From an uncultured Alcanivoracaceae bacterium (lineage in GTDB: Bacteria; Pseudomonadota; Gammaproteobacteria; Pseudomonadales; Alcanivoracaceae): a DNA stretch of 15,482 bases. The translations under genes were made by a program, and so were the position numbers. Shown here one piece after another: positions 7,965 through 15,482 of the stretch. The notes below the pieces were generated by a model that saw only the letters and a program-made list of their open reading frames with translations, made no database searches and had not been told where the DNA came from. Location: contig CALEAR010000132.1 in NCBI GenBank assembly GCA_937943665.1, positions 1 to 15,482 of the forward strand, given 5' to 3'. Numbering within the stretch: position 1 is the first letter of the stretch; every line of letters begins with the position of its first letter.

Positions 7965-9221
7965 ATGAAGTTTGCAGAAACACTGAAGCAGCAAGCGCTG
8001 AATGTCGCTGCTAACTACACCCAAGAGGATGCGCTTCGCCCCGTGCGCAGCGAAGCCTTAGCACGCTTAAAAGAAGCCCACTTCCCTCATCGACGCGTGG
8101 AAGCGTGGAAGTACACTAGCGTACGTGCCTTAGAGGCCGGGCACCTAGAACAGGTGGCTAAACCCTTTGCAGCCGCAAAATTACCCGAAGCCCAATTTCA
8201 GCATCGTTTGGTATTTATTAACGGTATTTATAGCGAAGAAAACTCCACTTCGTTACCCGAGGGAGTGGCACTTGAGTTAATTGATGGCCACACCGCCCTA
8301 AATGGTGCTGAAGCCGAGCTCACCACACCTTTCGCCCTACTTAACAGCGCCACCTTAGACCATGGCGCCGTACTCAAAGTGGCGGATAACACGCAAGTGC
8401 AAGCCCCAGTGGAAGTGCTTTTCCTAAGCGAAGCGGAAGCCCCCTCCCACTGCCATGCTCGTTTACAGGTGGAATTAGGTGAGAATAGCCAGCTAGCACT
8501 ATTGGAGCACTACAGCGGCCAAGGCCCAGTGTTAACCAATGCCGTTACCACCCTCAAAGGCGATACTAATAGCCAGCTAGTGCACTACCGTGTTCAGCGA
8601 GAAGCCACCGATAGCTTACACATTGGCACACTAGTGGTGTTACCCGGTGAGCGCAGTGATTTCCAAAGTTACCAGCTAATGCATGGCACCACTTTACGCC
8701 GCAACGATGTGCGTGTGGTGATCGAGCACGAGAACACTAACTTCTCCCAAAAAGGGGTGTTTGTGGGTGCCGAGAAGCATCATGCGGATAACCAAGTTTC
8801 TGTGGAGCACCGAGTGCCCAACAGCACCAGCAACATGGTGTACAAAGGCATGGCGGCTGGACAATGCACCCTTACCTTTAACGGCAGCATTCATATTCAC
8901 CCTGGGGCAAGCCAAACCGTGGCGGATCTCACCAATAACAACTTGCAGCTTAACCGTGGTGCCACGGTGAACAGTAAGCCCGAGTTAATTATTTACAACG
9001 ATGATGTGCAATGCAGCCACGGCACCACCTTTGGTCAATTAGATGAGGATGCCATTTTCTATTTACGTTCCCGAGGCATTGATGCCCAGGAAGCAGAAAA
9101 CATCCTTAGCCTCGCTTTTATTGATGAGGTCCTTAATGCCATGCCCCATGAAACCTTAGCGCAGTGGGCACGCCCCTGGCTAGTGGACGTCTTAGCCAAG
9201 GCCAAGGCGGAGGAGAGCTAA
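7965..9221 (+). CDS. sufD: Fe-S assembly protein SufD
   Basis: SufB paralogue in the SufBC2D complex, needed for iron acquisition and complex integrity. The 418-residue protein has a divergent N-terminal half, including RRVEAWKYTSV, and a beta-helix core. The C-terminus contains DDVQCSHGTTFGQLDED with Cys350 and His352, equivalent to the conserved Cys358/His360 of E. coli SufD, followed by AIFYLRSRGI. ATG at 7965 is preferred over the frame opening at 7938, which lies inside sufC; AGAGG is seven bases upstream. The last base of its stop codon is the first base of the sufS ATG. Confidence 0.96.
   Translation: MKFAETLKQQALNVAANYTQEDALRPVRSEALARLKEAHFPHRRVEAWKYTSVRALEAGHLEQVAKPFAAAKLPEAQFQHRLVFINGIYSEENSTSLPEGVALELIDGHTALNGAEAELTTPFALLNSATLDHGAVLKVADNTQVQAPVEVLFLSEAEAPSHCHARLQVELGENSQLALLEHYSGQGPVLTNAVTTLKGDTNSQLVHYRVQREATDSLHIGTLVVLPGERSDFQSYQLMHGTTLRRNDVRVVIEHENTNFSQKGVFVGAEKHHADNQVSVEHRVPNSTSNMVYKGMAAGQCTLTFNGSIHIHPGASQTVADLTNNNLQLNRGATVNSKPELIIYNDDVQCSHGTTFGQLDEDAIFYLRSRGIDAQEAENILSLAFIDEVLNAMPHETLAQWARPWLVDVLAKAKAEES
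9209..9215 (+). promoter_or_regulatory. Strong ribosome-binding site of sufS inside the end of sufD
   Basis: GGAGGAG, five bases before ATG at 9221. It is the best Shine-Dalgarno match in the operon and overlaps the last codons of sufD. It sets the sufS start at MAFDVDALR rather than the 57-base longer frame. Confidence 0.7.
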
Positions 9222-10435
9222 TGGCTTTTGATGTTGATGCCCTGCGGACTGAGTTTCCCACCTTGGGCCAAAAGCCCTATGGCAAGCCCTTGGTGTACCT
9301 AGATAACGCCGCCACCACACAAAAGCCTCAAGTGGTGATTGATGCCATTGAGCGCTATTACCGCGAGCAAAACAGCAATGTGCACCGTGGCGCGCATTAT
9401 TTAGGTGATGTGGCCACCCATGCCATGGAAGAAGCCCGTGCCACCGTGGCCTCTTTTCTGAATGCTTCACGAGAAGAGGTGATTTGGACAAAGGGCACCA
9501 CAGATGCTCTTAACCTAGTGGCTCATAGTTTAGGCAGCCATGTATTATCCGCTGGCGATGAAGTGCTCATTAGCACCTTAGAGCACCATGCCAACATTGT
9601 GCCCTGGCAACAAATTTGCACCCTCACCGGGGCGAGTATCAAGGTAATCCCCCTGAAGACAGATGGCACCTTAGCCTTGGAGCAGTTAGAGAACCTACTC
9701 ACAGAGCGCACCAAAATTGTGGCAGTAGCTCACGCCTCCAACGCCCTTGGTACCATTAATGATATTGCAGCACTGGTGCAAAAGGCTCGCCAAATAGGTG
9801 CCTATGTGGTGGTGGATGGCGCCCAAGCTGTGTCCCACTTTCCGGTGGATGTTAAACAACTCGATTGCGATTTTTACGCCTTCTCAGGCCATAAGGTGTT
9901 CGGCCCCACGGGGATTGGCGTGTTATACGGTAAGCGTGAGCTATTGGAAGCCATACCACCCTATCAAACCGGTGGTGAAATGATCGAAACCGTGAGCTTT
10001 GAAACCAGTACGTGGAACCGCTTGCCCTATAAGTTTGAGGCAGGTACACCGCATATTGCTGGCGCCATTGGTTTAGGCGCTGCATTAACTTGGCTTATGC
10101 AGCAAGACCGCCAAGCCCTATGGGAGCATGAATCCGCCCTATTAGCCCACGCCACAGAGCACGCTCGCGCCTTTGCAGGCATGCGCATTATTGGCGACAA
10201 CAACAGCAAAGTGGGTGTGTTATCCTTTCTTATTGAAGGTACTCACCCCAGTGATGTGGGCACTCTGCTTGATCAACAAGGTATTGCAGTGCGCACGGGC
10301 CATCACTGCACCATGCCATTAATGGATTCCTTAGGTATCCCTGGCACAGTGCGTGCAGCCTTTGCGCCCTATAACACCTTAGAGGATGTGGATGCCTTGT
10401 TTACTGGGCTACACAAAATCATGAATTTTTTATGA
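9221..10435 (+). CDS. sufS: Group II cysteine desulfurase SufS
   Basis: PLP enzyme that removes sulfur from cysteine and hands it as persulfide to SufE. The 404 residues match the length of E. coli SufS. The PLP lysine is Lys225 in FSGHKVFGPTG, the cofactor-stacking His is His123 in TLEHHANIVPW, and the catalytic Cys363 lies in RTGHHCTMPLM, the group II signature. It differs from the group I enzyme at the right end of the window, which has SSGSACTS. The start overlaps the sufD stop by one base. The stop codon is embedded in the ribosome-binding site of sufA. The presence of sufE downstream fits a SufS-SufE sulfur relay. Confidence 0.97.
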   Translation: MAFDVDALRTEFPTLGQKPYGKPLVYLDNAATTQKPQVVIDAIERYYREQNSNVHRGAHYLGDVATHAMEEARATVASFLNASREEVIWTKGTTDALNLVAHSLGSHVLSAGDEVLISTLEHHANIVPWQQICTLTGASIKVIPLKTDGTLALEQLENLLTERTKIVAVAHASNALGTINDIAALVQKARQIGAYVVVDGAQAVSHFPVDVKQLDCDFYAFSGHKVFGPTGIGVLYGKRELLEAIPPYQTGGEMIETVSFETSTWNRLPYKFEAGTPHIAGAIGLGAALTWLMQQDRQALWEHESALLAHATEHARAFAGMRIIGDNNSKVGVLSFLIEGTHPSDVGTLLDQQGIAVRTGHHCTMPLMDSLGIPGTVRAAFAPYNTLEDVDALFTGLHKIMNFL

Positions 10436-10440
10436 GGTGA
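10434..10440 (+). promoter_or_regulatory. Ribosome-binding site of sufA overlapping the sufS stop
   Basis: GAGGTGA, beginning inside the TGA stop of sufS and ending five bases before ATG at 10446. This favours ATG over the in-frame GTG at 10437, which lies within the site itself. Confidence 0.6.
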
Positions 10441-10445
10441 ACACT

Positions 10446-10805
10446 ATGTCCATAGTTAGTACCTTTGATCCAAACGCACAACCACAAGTTACCATGACCG
10501 CTCGTGCCCAAGAGTACGCTCGTAAGGCCTTAGCCAACACCGAGCACAAGGGCATTCGTTTAGCGGTAAAACCCTCCGGTTGCTCAGGCTACAAATATGA
10601 GCTCGAATATGTGACTCACCCAGAGCCCAACGACCATCACATTCCCATTAGTGAAGGGGTGGATGTGTATGTGGCGGATGATAGCTTAGCCCTGGTGAAA
10701 GGCACCGAAATTGATTTCACCATTGAAGGGGTTAACCAGTTCTTTACATTCCGCAATCCAAATTCCCAAGGGGAATGCGGCTGCGGTGAGAGCTTCTCGA
10801 TTTAG
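10446..10805 (+). CDS. sufA: A-type Fe-S carrier protein SufA
   Basis: HesB/IscA-family carrier that accepts clusters from SufBCD and passes them to apo-proteins. The 119 residues have the three invariant cysteines: Cys46 in PSGCSGYKYEL and Cys111/Cys113 in GECGCGESF. The operon position makes SufA the natural name; by sequence alone IscA, ErpA and SufA are hard to separate. The GTG at 10437 would add three residues but is less likely. In E. coli sufA is first in its operon, whereas here it follows sufS. SufT follows after 8 nt. Confidence 0.92.
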   Translation: MSIVSTFDPNAQPQVTMTARAQEYARKALANTEHKGIRLAVKPSGCSGYKYELEYVTHPEPNDHHIPISEGVDVYVADDSLALVKGTEIDFTIEGVNQFFTFRNPNSQGECGCGESFSI

Positions 10806-10813
10806 GAATCCAC

Positions 10814-11392
10814 ATGAGCTTTGATCCCTCTCAACTCCGCCCCATGGGGGGTAAAGAACAACGTACCGTGGTGCTTGAGCGTGATGTGAAATCACGCCAA
10901 GTGCCCAACGGTAACATTGTGGTATTGCCCAAAAACACCTTCCTCACATTGCAACAGGCCCTCGGCGGCACTTACACAGTGCTGTACCAAGGCAACATGT
11001 ACCGTATTGATGGTACCGATGCCGATGCCCTCGGCCAAGAACCGCTAGATTTTCATTTTGATCCGCCCGAAGAGGATGGCAGCGTACGCCAGGAAGATAT
11101 AGAAAAGGTATTAGATTCCATTTACGACCCTGAAATCCCCGTGAGCATTCTGGCTTTGGGGTTGGTGTACCACACCGAGGTGGTGGCCGAGGCGGGCCAA
11201 AATGTGGTAAAAGTGCGCATGACTTTAACCGCTCCCACCTGTGGCATGGGGCCCGTTTTAGTGGGCGATGTGGAAACCCGTTTAGCGCTGGTGCCCAATG
11301 TGCATAAAGTGGATGTGGAGCTGGTGTTCGATCCACCTTGGAGCCGCGAAATGATGAGCGATGAAGCCCTCATTGAGCTTGGCCTGTTCTAA
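10814..11392 (+). CDS. sufT: Putative Fe-S cluster maturation factor SufT (DUF59/MIP18)
   Basis: Member of the SUF-associated SufT family, whose DUF59/MIP18 domain is shared with eukaryotic CIA factors. In bacteria SufT proteins help mature Fe-S enzymes under high demand; the mechanism is not settled. The 192 residues have a SufT-specific N-terminal region (about 1-85, including RDVKSRQVPNG and GTYTVLYQGNMYRIDG). The DUF59 domain (about 93-185) follows, with YDPEIPVSILALGLVY (Asp105-Pro106-Glu107), the conserved Cys143 in APTCGMGP and FDPPWSREMMS. The ATG has TAGGA overlapping the sufA stop, seven bases upstream by its last base. It lies between sufA and sufE with gaps of 8 and 9 nt. Confidence 0.9.
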   Translation: MSFDPSQLRPMGGKEQRTVVLERDVKSRQVPNGNIVVLPKNTFLTLQQALGGTYTVLYQGNMYRIDGTDADALGQEPLDFHFDPPEEDGSVRQEDIEKVLDSIYDPEIPVSILALGLVYHTEVVAEAGQNVVKVRMTLTAPTCGMGPVLVGDVETRLALVPNVHKVDVELVFDPPWSREMMSDEALIELGLF

Positions 11393-11401
11393 AGGATTCC
11401 C

Positions 11402-11842
11402 ATGAGTAACGAAACCTCCTTGGGTAGCAGCACAACCCACGAAGATATTGTTGATACCTTAAGTTTTTTTGATGATTGGGAAGAGCGCTATACCTATATC
11501 ATTGAATTGGGTAAAGCGCTCCCCCCCTATCCTGAAGCCCTTAAAATAGAAAGCCACCTAGTGCGTGGTTGCCAAAGCCAAGTATGGTTACACATTGAAG
11601 TGAACGACGATGGCACCCTCTCCCTTTACGTGGATAGTGATGCGCTGATTGTACGGGGGTTAGCCGCCATTGTGTTGGCTGCACTTAACCAAAAAACCCC
11701 TCAACAAATCCTCGATTTTGATATGCAAGCCTACTTTCAGGCCATTGATTTGCTGAAGCATATTAGCCCCACCCGAGGCAATGGCGTGCAATCCATGGTG
11801 GAGCGTATTCGTCATGAGGCGCAAAAGCGTCTAGCCGCTTAG
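11402..11842 (+). CDS. sufE: Sulfur acceptor protein SufE
   Basis: Accepts persulfide from SufS and delivers it to SufB, enhancing SufS activity. The 146-residue protein has the catalytic Cys57 in the motif VRGCQSQVW, equivalent to Cys51 of E. coli SufE, and the flanking family signatures FFDDWEERYTYIIELGKALPP and SPTRGNGVQSMVERI. AAAGGA is five bases before the ATG and shares bases with the sufT stop. It is the last gene of the operon. Its stop codon overlaps the stop of the convergent yihY-like gene by 4 nt, leaving no intergenic space for a terminator. Confidence 0.95.
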   Translation: MSNETSLGSSTTHEDIVDTLSFFDDWEERYTYIIELGKALPPYPEALKIESHLVRGCQSQVWLHIEVNDDGTLSLYVDSDALIVRGLAAIVLAALNQKTPQQILDFDMQAYFQAIDLLKHISPTRGNGVQSMVERIRHEAQKRLAA

Positions 11843-12774
11843 GCTTGGATCTTCACCGTTTCATTGTTTTCATCCACGAGCACTAGCTGCTGCCGTAAGG
11901 CAGTGGCCTTGGGCTCGATTTCCACCCCTTTGTACTCCGTATAAGCACGGGTGAAGGCGGCACCAAATAAAAGAATCAACGAAGAGTAATTCACCCACAA
12001 CAGTAACATCACCAAGGAGCCTGCGGCACCATAGGCGGAGGCTGTGGCTGTGTTAGCTAAATAAATGGCAATTAAGGAACGCCCTAAAATAAACAACAAG
12101 GCCGTTAACAATGCTCCCGGCCACACATGACGCCACGATAGCACAACATCCGGCAACACCTTGAAAATAGTGGCGAATAGTAAAGACACCACAAACACAG
12201 ACACTGAAAACTCAATCAAATACACCCCTATGGGAGGCAAAGGTACCCACTCTTGGGCGTACACCATCACTGCACGAATCAACACGCTTAACAACATGGA
12301 AACTAGCAGCACAAACCCAATGGAAAGCACCACCGTTAGAGATAACAAGCGGCTACGCACCATTAAAAAAATGGAGTTACGCGTGGGCTTGGCCACCACT
12401 TGCCACACTGTGTTTAGCGCCCGCTGCATCTGCGCAAACACAGTGGTGGCACCAAAAGCCAAAGCGCCAAGACCAATCACAGATCCCAAAATACTGCCTT
12501 GGCTTAAACGTGAGTTTTCCACCGCCACGGCCACAGCTTCTGCCGCCTCGGACCCCACTGTATTTTCCAATTGCGTCATTATCTGAACCATAGCGGTATC
12601 CGTGCTTAACACCAAGCCCAATACATGCACCGCTAAAATTACCACGGGGGCAATGGAAAACAGGGTAAAAAATGCTAATGCTCCCGCAAAAATAAACGAG
12701 TGGCTACGCAACCAAATATCTAAGGTGAGTTTGAAAAGCCCAATAATATCCTTAGCTTTTTGCACGAGATTCAC
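11839..12774 (-). CDS. yihY: YihY/BrkB-family inner-membrane protein
   Basis: Polytopic inner-membrane protein of the YihY/BrkB family (once misnamed RNase BN). The molecular function is not established; transport or envelope roles have been proposed. The 311 residues contain six likely transmembrane segments at about 28-57, 94-114, 143-170, 183-206, 216-239 and 248-275. The signature SAYGAAGSLVMLLLWVNYSS and the following GAAFTRAY are typical. The C-terminal tail of about 35 residues is hydrophilic and presumably cytoplasmic. The start is GTG at 12774 with AGAAGGAT six bases upstream. It begins 15 nt after dacB and is probably co-transcribed with it. The symbol is by family resemblance only. 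Confidence 0.85.
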   Translation of the reverse strand: MNLVQKAKDIIGLFKLTLDIWLRSHSFIFAGALAFFTLFSIAPVVILAVHVLGLVLSTDTAMVQIMTQLENTVGSEAAEAVAVAVENSRLSQGSILGSVIGLGALAFGATTVFAQMQRALNTVWQVVAKPTRNSIFLMVRSRLLSLTVVLSIGFVLLVSMLLSVLIRAVMVYAQEWVPLPPIGVYLIEFSVSVFVVSLLFATIFKVLPDVVLSWRHVWPGALLTALLFILGRSLIAIYLANTATASAYGAAGSLVMLLLWVNYSSLILLFGAAFTRAYTEYKGVEIEPKATALRQQLVLVDENNETVKIQA

Positions 12775-12789
12775 AACGGTATCCTTCTA

Positions 12790-14247
12790 TTATTGTTTTA
12801 GCGCCAGCTCACTGTTGGTGGAGCGATGCCACTGCACAAGGGCGTTATCTAACGCGGGCAATACTTTGGCCGCATTGGAATGGTTCACATAAAACACCAA
12901 TATCCAAGGCTTGCCATCCCCATCACGAATATAACCGGCTAAGGCACGAGCATTGGCCAATGCACCAGTTTTTAAATGCCCTTCGCCTTCCAAACCACTA
13001 TTACGCATCCGACGACGCAAGGTGCCATCTAGGGCCACTAAAGGCATGGAGGCAATAAACTCAGCCGCAAAAGGGCTCTGCCAAGCCTGCGCCAACAAAT
13101 CAGCGGTTTGGCGCACTGTTAATCGCTCCACCCGAGAAAGACCAGACCCATTATCAAGCACCAACCCCTCAGGGTTAACCCCTTTTTCCTTCATCCACTG
13201 GGTCAAGGTGCGACGGGCAGCCGCGGCATCATCTTCATCTTTTGCCGTACGATGATAAGCACCAATGTTTAAAAACAGCTGCTGCGCCATCACATTATTG
13301 CTGTATTTATTAATGTCACGCACCATGGAGGCCACATCGGGAGAATAACTGCGCGCGAGTAATTCCACCTGCTGCTTAGGCACGCCACCAAAACGCACCC
13401 GTCCCTTGAGTTTGCCTCCCATATCTTGCCACAGGTGGGCCACTACCTCTTGGGTGTAACGGTGTTGCGGCAGCAACGATAAGTAACGGCTATATTTGCA
13501 CTGTGCACCCACCTTTCCCTTAAGAGTAAGCACACTTTGGCCCGCTTCGGTTTTGGCCTCATTCACACTAATAAGGCTATCCACAGGCGGGCAATAAGTG
13601 CCGGAAACCTGTAGTTCATTCACCAACCTCACCCCTGGCACATGGGGCGCCAACGTAGCCACCGCCTGCCCACTGAGCACGCGCACTTGCAAATGATGAA
13701 GGTTGTAATTCAACAATACAGGAGAGGGCCCCACTAAATAAGGTGCATAAGGACGGCCACTGTTATCATCAAACACAACGGGGTTAGCGGGCATGCGTAG
13801 AGCAGAGTCATCAATCACGATATCTCCAGTGATTTCATCCACCCCGCTATTGCGCACATCCTTCAGTAAGCGCCACAAGCGTTCTTCCGTGAGTTTAGGA
13901 TCCCCTGTGAGCTGTAAGTAAATATCCCCTTCAAAGCGTTTGTTTTGGCTGAGTTGGCCCTGCCCATATACAGAGGTTCCCCACTGATGATGGGGCCCTA
14001 ACAGATCCAAAGCACCGTAGGTAGTCACCAGTTTCATGGCTGATGCGGGGTTCATGGGAGCATCGGCTCTATGCCAATAAGCACCTCCTTCACCGCCATC
14101 CGCCGGCACCATGGCCACCGCAAATGCCCACAAAGGCAATCCCGCCTTTTCAGCAATGCGTTCTAAATCCTGTTGGCCTAGCGGGGCAGCCCAAACCGAT
14201 TGGGCTAGCATCAATGCAAAAAAAACAATCAAGTGCCTTATGATCAT
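12790..14247 (-). CDS. dacB: D-alanyl-D-alanine carboxypeptidase/endopeptidase (PBP4, peptidase S13)
   Basis: Periplasmic class C penicillin-binding protein that trims or cleaves D-Ala peptide bonds in peptidoglycan. The 485-residue precursor starts with a signal peptide (hydrophobic core LIVFFALMLAQSVWA, cleavage near residue 20-21). The three active-site motifs are present in order: SAMK with nucleophile Ser69 and Lys72, SNN at 316-318, and KTG at 426-428. The roughly 240-residue gap between the first two motifs is the insertion typical of the S13 family. The start ATG has AAGGAT seven bases upstream. It follows the IscS-like gene by 64 nt, in which I see no clear promoter or terminator, and yihY follows it closely. 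Confidence 0.95.
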   Translation of the reverse strand: MIIRHLIVFFALMLAQSVWAAPLGQQDLERIAEKAGLPLWAFAVAMVPADGGEGGAYWHRADAPMNPASAMKLVTTYGALDLLGPHHQWGTSVYGQGQLSQNKRFEGDIYLQLTGDPKLTEERLWRLLKDVRNSGVDEITGDIVIDDSALRMPANPVVFDDNSGRPYAPYLVGPSPVLLNYNLHHLQVRVLSGQAVATLAPHVPGVRLVNELQVSGTYCPPVDSLISVNEAKTEAGQSVLTLKGKVGAQCKYSRYLSLLPQHRYTQEVVAHLWQDMGGKLKGRVRFGGVPKQQVELLARSYSPDVASMVRDINKYSNNVMAQQLFLNIGAYHRTAKDEDDAAAARRTLTQWMKEKGVNPEGLVLDNGSGLSRVERLTVRQTADLLAQAWQSPFAAEFIASMPLVALDGTLRRRMRNSGLEGEGHLKTGALANARALAGYIRDGDGKPWILVFYVNHSNAAKVLPALDNALVQWHRSTNSELALKQ

Positions 14248-14311
14248 GGGGACATCCTTAGGAAGCGCTTACTTGTGATCTAGTTCAAATAATAAGGCAC
14301 TATAGGCAAAA

Positions 14312-15472
14312 TCACAGCTCGCTAGCAAGCAATCGCTCCACTGTATCCACTATCACCTGAGCGGCCGCATCCACTTCTTCTTCCGTGGTGTAGCGCCCAA
14401 GGCTAAAGCGCAAGGAGCTATGAGCATCCTGAGGGCTAATACCCATGGCGAGTAAAACATAGGAAGGCGCCATGGAAGCAGAGGTGCAAGCCGAGCCTGA
14501 AGAAGCAGCCACTTTCGTCAACCCCGCCAATAGCAAATCACCTTTGACTCCTTTAAAAGTCACATTTAAATGGCCGGGCAATCGCGGCGCTTGTTCACCA
14601 TTAATGGCCACGTTAGGTAACACAGAAAGTTTTTGCCAGAGGCGGTCTCGCAGCGTAGCGATGTGTTCTGCATCGGTGGCTTGTCGCTCCAAAGCCAAGG
14701 CACTGGCAGCACCAAACCCCACAATTTGATGAGTGGCTAAGGTGCCTGATCGCATACCCCTTTCATGACCGCCACCATGAATTTGCGCTTCCACCTTCAA
14801 CCCTGGGCGGCGGCGTACATAAAGGGCTCCCATACCCTTAGGACCATAAATTTTATGGGCTGAGGCAGATAACAAATCCACCGGTAACGCCTCCATGCTT
14901 AAGGGCAGCTTACCAAAGGTTTGTGCAGCATCCACATGAAATACAACCCCCGCTTCACGCACCACAGCACCAATGGCAGCAATATCATTTATCACCCCCG
15001 TTTCACTGTTGGCGTGCATAATAGACACCAAAATGGTGTCCTCTTCCATGGCCTCTTGCACCGCCTCAGGAGTGATATAGCCTTGGGGAGTGGGGGCCAC
15101 CTTGGTAACCCTAAACCCTTGCTGTGCGAGCCAATTCACTGTGTCCAACACAGCCTTATGTTCAATGGTGGAAGTCACTATATGGTTGCCTTGGCCACTG
15201 CGCTTAGCGGCAAAAGCTGCCCCTTTAATGGCTAAGTTAATGGCCTCTGTGGCACCGCTTGTCCAAACAATCTCTCGGGGATCCGCTTGCAGCACCTCTG
15301 CCACCTGAGCGCGAGCATTTTCCACAGCCTCCTCTGCTAACCAACCATAAAGGTGGCTTCGGGACGCTGGGTTACCAAAATTGCCTTCCAAACCAAGGCA
15401 TTCTTGCATGGCCGCAATGACTTCAGGGGCCACTGGGGTTGAAGCAGCATAATCAAGATAAACTGGTTTCAT
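14312..15472 (-). CDS. iscS: Group I cysteine desulfurase (IscS/NifS type) lacking the IscU-docking C-terminus
   Basis: PLP-dependent enzyme that converts cysteine to alanine and an enzyme persulfide. Lys207 in [12 protein letters not shown] is the PLP lysine, His105 lies in TIEHKAVLD and Cys329 in [10 protein letters not shown], the mobile-loop group I signature. [17 protein letters not shown] is strongly IscS-like. The 386 residues align almost one-to-one with the 404-residue E. coli IscS at the active sites, but the protein ends at VERLLASEL. It lacks the last stretch (SPLWEMY...IEW region) that binds IscU. The stop is a clean TGA with no frameshift remnant that I can see. Its likely role is sulfur supply for tRNA thiolation (inference). 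The start has only a weak GAG seven bases upstream and lies ten bases from the right edge. Confidence 0.9.
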   Translation of the reverse strand: MKPVYLDYAASTPVAPEVIAAMQECLGLEGNFGNPASRSHLYGWLAEEAVENARAQVAEVLQADPREIVWTSGATEAINLAIKGAAFAAKRSGQGNHIVTSTIEHKAVLDTVNWLAQQGFRVTKVAPTPQGYITPEAVQEAMEEDTILVSIMHANSETGVINDIAAIGAVVREAGVVFHVDAAQTFGKLPLSMEALPVDLLSASAHKIYGPKGMGALYVRRRPGLKVEAQIHGGGHERGMRSGTLATHQIVGFGAASALALERQATDAEHIATLRDRLWQKLSVLPNVAINGEQAPRLPGHLNVTFKGVKGDLLLAGLTKVAASSGSACTSASMAPSYVLLAMGISPQDAHSSLRFSLGRYTTEEEVDAAAQVIVDTVERLLASEL

Positions 15473-15482
15473 GAGTTGGCTC

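Noticed and set aside
10944..11336. A 130-codon minus-strand frame opposite sufT.
   Set aside because: It is Pro/Arg/His-rich without domain signatures, lies fully within sufT and is a shadow frame.
11825..11840. Short hairpin AAGCG...CGCTT at the sufE/yihY junction as a bidirectional terminator.
   Set aside because: The stem is only five pairs and lacks a convincing T-run on either strand; it cannot be called from sequence.
14248..14311. Promoter for dacB or terminator for the IscS-like gene in the 64-nt gap.
   Set aside because: No -35/-10 pair with acceptable spacing and no GC-rich stem with T-run were found on the minus strand.

Overview
The window is chromosomal DNA from a gammaproteobacterium, probably from the Pseudomonas/Oceanospirillales side of the class (inference). 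The reasons are the gene order ndk-rlmN-pilW-rodZ-ispG-hisS, which is typical of that group, and the proteobacterial protein sequences. Coding density is very high. No mobile element, CRISPR array, tRNA or rRNA was seen.

Left block (1-5466, minus strand): ndk, rlmN, pilW, rodZ, ispG and hisS (cut by the left edge) are packed with gaps of 30 nt or less, or overlap. They look like one transcription unit read leftwards. Products are nucleotide balance (Ndk), 23S rRNA/tRNA A2 methylation (RlmN), a type IV pilus pilotin-type TPR lipoprotein (PilW), cell-shape protein RodZ, the penultimate MEP-pathway enzyme IspG, and histidyl-tRNA synthetase. RlmN and IspG are both [4Fe-4S] enzymes.

Middle block (5713-11842, plus strand): a compact SUF iron-sulfur assembly operon in the order sufB-C-D-S-A-T-E. 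SufBCD is the scaffold/ATPase complex, SufS plus SufE supply sulfur, SufA is an A-type carrier, and SufT is a DUF59/MIP18-family maturation factor. The 246-bp divergent region between ndk and sufB holds a consensus -10 box and, overlapping it, a 25-bp imperfect palindrome that matches my recollection of the IscR type 1 consensus at 22 of 25 positions. No IscR or SufR gene lies inside the window.

Right block (11839-15472, minus strand): a YihY/BrkB-family membrane protein, the PBP4-type D-Ala-D-Ala carboxypeptidase DacB, and a group I (IscS/NifS-type) cysteine desulfurase. This desulfurase has all catalytic residues but ends about 18 residues before the usual IscS C-terminus, the part that docks IscU in E. 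coli. No iscU, iscA, hscBA, fdx or iscX is present.

The main interpretation is that this locus corresponds to the iscRSUA-hscBA-fdx-iscX-ndk-rlmN region of Pseudomonas-like genomes. The ISC assembly genes appear to have been replaced by a SUF operon and two envelope genes, leaving a tail-less IscS as a remnant and IscR-type control moved to sufB. All individual families are known. The novelty, if any, lies in the architecture and regulation rather than in a new protein system.
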